From Thermoactinospora rubra (lineage in GTDB: Bacteria; Actinomycetota; Actinomycetes; Streptosporangiales; Streptosporangiaceae), in NCBI RefSeq assembly GCF_002093975.1, contig NZ_KZ084324.1, positions 315,606 through 379,605 on the forward strand: DNA of 64,000 nt, written 5' to 3'. Within the stretch, counting starts at the first letter, position 1; the number at the start of each line of letters is the position of its first letter. This document shows, piece by piece, positions 62,566 through 64,000 of this stretch. Both the position numbers and the translations under genes were made by a program. The notes beneath the pieces are model-generated. The model was not told the DNA's origin, did not search any database, and was given only the letters and a program-made list of their open reading frames with translations.

Positions 62566-63540
62566 GTGTTGGAGATCGTCGCGATCGGGGCCGTCTGCCT
62601 GGCCGTGTGGCTGTGGATCGACCCTCGTACGCCCGAGGCGCGCCTACGGGCCGCCATCTCGCGCCCGGCCACGAACCAGCCGGGCCCGAGTGGCGGTTCT
62701 CCAGCGGTTCACTCCGCTTCGGACTCGCCAGGCTCGGACCTGGGAAGCCCGGACCGTCATACCATCGGGCAGCTTGACCACCAAGGCGTCCGGGGGCTGG
62801 ACGGCCGTCCTGCGGAGGAGTCGGGCCGTCGAGGAGTCCAGAAGCGTCGCGGCCGCTCCACGGGGGAGCCGGACTGCCAAGGCGCCCGGAAGCCGGATGG
62901 CCGCCCCGGGCTGGAGCTGGACCGCCATGCCCTGCGGAAGGCGGGCCGCCGTACCGTGGCATGGCCGCTTGCGGCAGGCGTCCTCGCAGGTCTGGCCATC
63001 GGCGGACTCGCCGGAATCGTCGCAGGTGTGATCACTGCCGCGGTCGCCTGGACCATGCTCCGGCGAAGACAACCGCCTGAGGCCGAACGCGAGCGCGCCG
63101 CCATCGTGGCCGACCTGCCCTTCGCGGTCGACCTCATGGTCGCCTGCCTCCAGGCCGGCCAGCCGGTCACGGCCGCGACGGCGATCACGGCCTCCGCCAT
63201 AGGCGGCCCGCTGGGGCGGCGTCTGACGTGGGTCAGCACGCAACTCCGACTCGGAGCCGACACGGAACCCACCTGGAGCCATCTCGGCCGCGATCCCGCC
63301 GTCAGGCAGCTGTCTGCCGCCATGATCCGCGCCGCGCGCAGCGGCGCTCCGGTCGCCGACGCCCTGATCCGGGTCGCCGACGACGCCCGCGCCTCCGCTC
63401 GCGCCGCCTCCACGGCCAAGGCGCGCCGCGTCGGCGTGATGGCCGTCGCCCCGCTCGGACTGTGCTTCCTGCCCGCGTTCGTCCTGCTGGGCATCATCCC
63501 CGTGATCGCCGGTCTGGCGGAGAGCGTCGTCATCCCTTGA
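62566..63540 (+). CDS. tadC: TadC-like pilus assembly membrane protein with repeat linker
   Basis: The protein has 324 residues with GTG start. A membrane segment (about 2-18) is followed by an unusual hydrophilic linker (about 30-130) rich in Gly, Arg, Asp and Ser, encoded by degenerate repeats. Next come two membrane segments (about 131-165), the T2SSF domain (IVADLPFAVDLMVACLQAGQPV, TWSHLGRDPAVRQLSAAMIRAARSGAPV, cited as DPAVRQLSAAMIRAARSG) and two more membrane segments. The linker is not expected in TadC and seems to be an expansion. Confidence 0.85.
   Translation: MLEIVAIGAVCLAVWLWIDPRTPEARLRAAISRPATNQPGPSGGSPAVHSASDSPGSDLGSPDRHTIGQLDHQGVRGLDGRPAEESGRRGVQKRRGRSTGEPDCQGARKPDGRPGLELDRHALRKAGRRTVAWPLAAGVLAGLAIGGLAGIVAGVITAAVAWTMLRRRQPPEAERERAAIVADLPFAVDLMVACLQAGQPVTAATAITASAIGGPLGRRLTWVSTQLRLGADTEPTWSHLGRDPAVRQLSAAMIRAARSGAPVADALIRVADDARASARAASTAKARRVGVMAVAPLGLCFLPAFVLLGIIPVIAGLAESVVIP
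62781..62903. repeat. Degenerate repeat within tadC
   Basis: The 27-bp segments 62781-62807 and 62877-62903 are near-identical (CCAAGGCG-type start and GGCCG end, four or five mismatches). The stretch between and around them is built of related GC-rich units. They encode the hydrophilic linker of TadC. Confidence 0.65.
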
Positions 63541-63877
63541 GCCCCATACGGCCATGCAGGGCCGCCGTGATCGTCTGCGGCAACCATGCCATCGGCGGGG
63601 TCCCACACGGCCATACAGGAGCTCCGCACTGACCATGACCATGCTGACGCTGCCCTGCGGCGAGCACCCGGATCAGCAAGGGGCTTACCGAGTCACCACA
63701 GCACATCGGTCACCCACGGCACGTCGATCACTCACGGCACGTCCAGTCATCCACAGCACGTCCGCGCCTCGCCGAGTTGTCCACAGAACGCCGCTCGCCA
63801 CAATCGGCCGACCCCACTTTGCAGCACGCTGAAACCCCGCGCCGGAGGCAAGATCCGGCCCACGATGAGGAGGCACG
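63541..63877. other. Gene-free stretch between tadC and the last gene
   Basis: No gene is seen. It contains an approximate 17-bp direct repeat around CACGGCCATACAGG (about 63545 and 63603) and the DnaA-box-like cluster at 63691-63785. The last 100 bp hold the RBS of the next gene. Confidence 0.55.
63691..63785. repeat. Degenerate 18-bp repeat with DnaA-box-like sites
   Basis: Four units of TCA(n)CCAC(A/G)GCACGTC type (about 63692, 63710, 63728 and 63747) are followed by TTGTCCACA (63777-63785), a perfect actinobacterial DnaA-box consensus. TCATCCACA at 63747 has one or two mismatches. The units resemble the 59367-59520 array only in the CCACAG core. Confidence 0.6.
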
Positions 63878-64000
63878 ATGTCCGACTCGTTCACCCGCAC
63901 GGAAGGCGCCGCCGCCCACGCGCCCACCCGGCCGGACCCGAACGGCTGGATCGCCAGACTGCGTTCCGGGCTGCTGTCCGGGCGCGTCGCCACGAGGCGC
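63878..64000 (+). CDS. Partial gene, likely Flp/DUF4244 pilin region
   Basis: An ATG at 63878 with a GAGGAGG site eight bases upstream opens a frame of 41 codons to the window edge (MSDSFTRTEGAAAHAPTRPD, then GWIARLRSGLLSGRVATRR). No stop is reached. In related tad loci the gene after tadC is a small Flp/DUF4244 pilin with a basic N-terminus and a downstream TTAEYA segment; that segment would lie outside the window. The assignment is from position. Confidence 0.6.
   Translation, partial: MSDSFTRTEGAAAHAPTRPDPNGWIARLRSGLLSGRVATRR

Noticed and set aside
63554-63832. 92-codon frame between tadC and the last gene
   Set aside because: It reads across the repeats, has no RBS, and gives low-complexity sequence.

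Overview
The window is high-GC DNA, close to 70% G+C, with GTG starts, GGAGG ribosome binding sites and many 1- or 4-base gene overlaps. An F420-type oxidoreductase, a WhiB-family regulator of the WblA/WhiB4 type and a block with Mycobacterium-like gene order (PBP1A - WhiB - two ArsA-type ATPases - DUF4177 - RidA - MBL - Crp - Nth - CoA Nudix - MarP - alpha/beta hydrolase - holin-like - Acs - Ssd - TadA/B/C) identify an actinobacterium. Chaplin-like small secreted proteins and a large exopolysaccharide locus suggest a filamentous soil genus, possibly of Streptosporangiales. The genus is an inference.

Region 1-6.7 kb: two paralogous small secreted Cys proteins with a shared upstream module, an ATP-grasp/flavoprotein pair, a secreted GH26-like glycosidase with a Pro/Thr-rich tail, and a secreted repeat protein with a short collagen-like stretch. 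Region 6.8-15.7 kb: one tightly coupled eight-gene exopolysaccharide operon on the minus strand (initiating phosphoglycosyl transferase, Wzy/ligase-like protein, MurJ-like flippase, polysaccharide deacetylase, GT4, Wzz-like protein, GNAT/CelD-like protein, GT4). Region 16-21 kb: small orphan proteins, a free-standing CBM48 protein, GlgC and a RimK-like ATP-grasp ligase.

Region 20.4-26.8 kb: four small regulator/target modules whose operators are visible as dyads: PadR with a methyltransferase, MarR with a flavoprotein and an LLM oxidoreductase, and an ArsR-SRPBCC fusion, plus an APH-like kinase and CutA. Region 26.8-31.3 kb: a PLD-helicase-DUF3427 gene whose 3' end appears to have been replaced by a convergent HNH nuclease gene. 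Region 31.3-40.9 kb: a FadR-regulated catabolic cluster (capreomycidine-synthase-like aminotransferase, ACT protein, aspartase-family lyase, beta-propeller glycosidase-like protein, polar amino acid ABC transporter, a frameshifted sarcosine-oxidase-like flavoenzyme, aldo-keto reductase). FadR, the aminotransferase and the lyase share a GGCAACCT-type motif upstream. This is the best candidate here for an undescribed pathway.

Region 41-64 kb: tRNA-Pro(CGG), a metallophosphoesterase and a YqeY protein, then the conserved envelope, redox and housekeeping block named above, ending in the ssd-tad pilus locus, which runs off the right edge. Degenerate repeats carrying DnaA-box-like 9-mers lie upstream of ssd and between tadC and the last partial gene.

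All assignments are from reading the sequence and from family knowledge. No database search was run.
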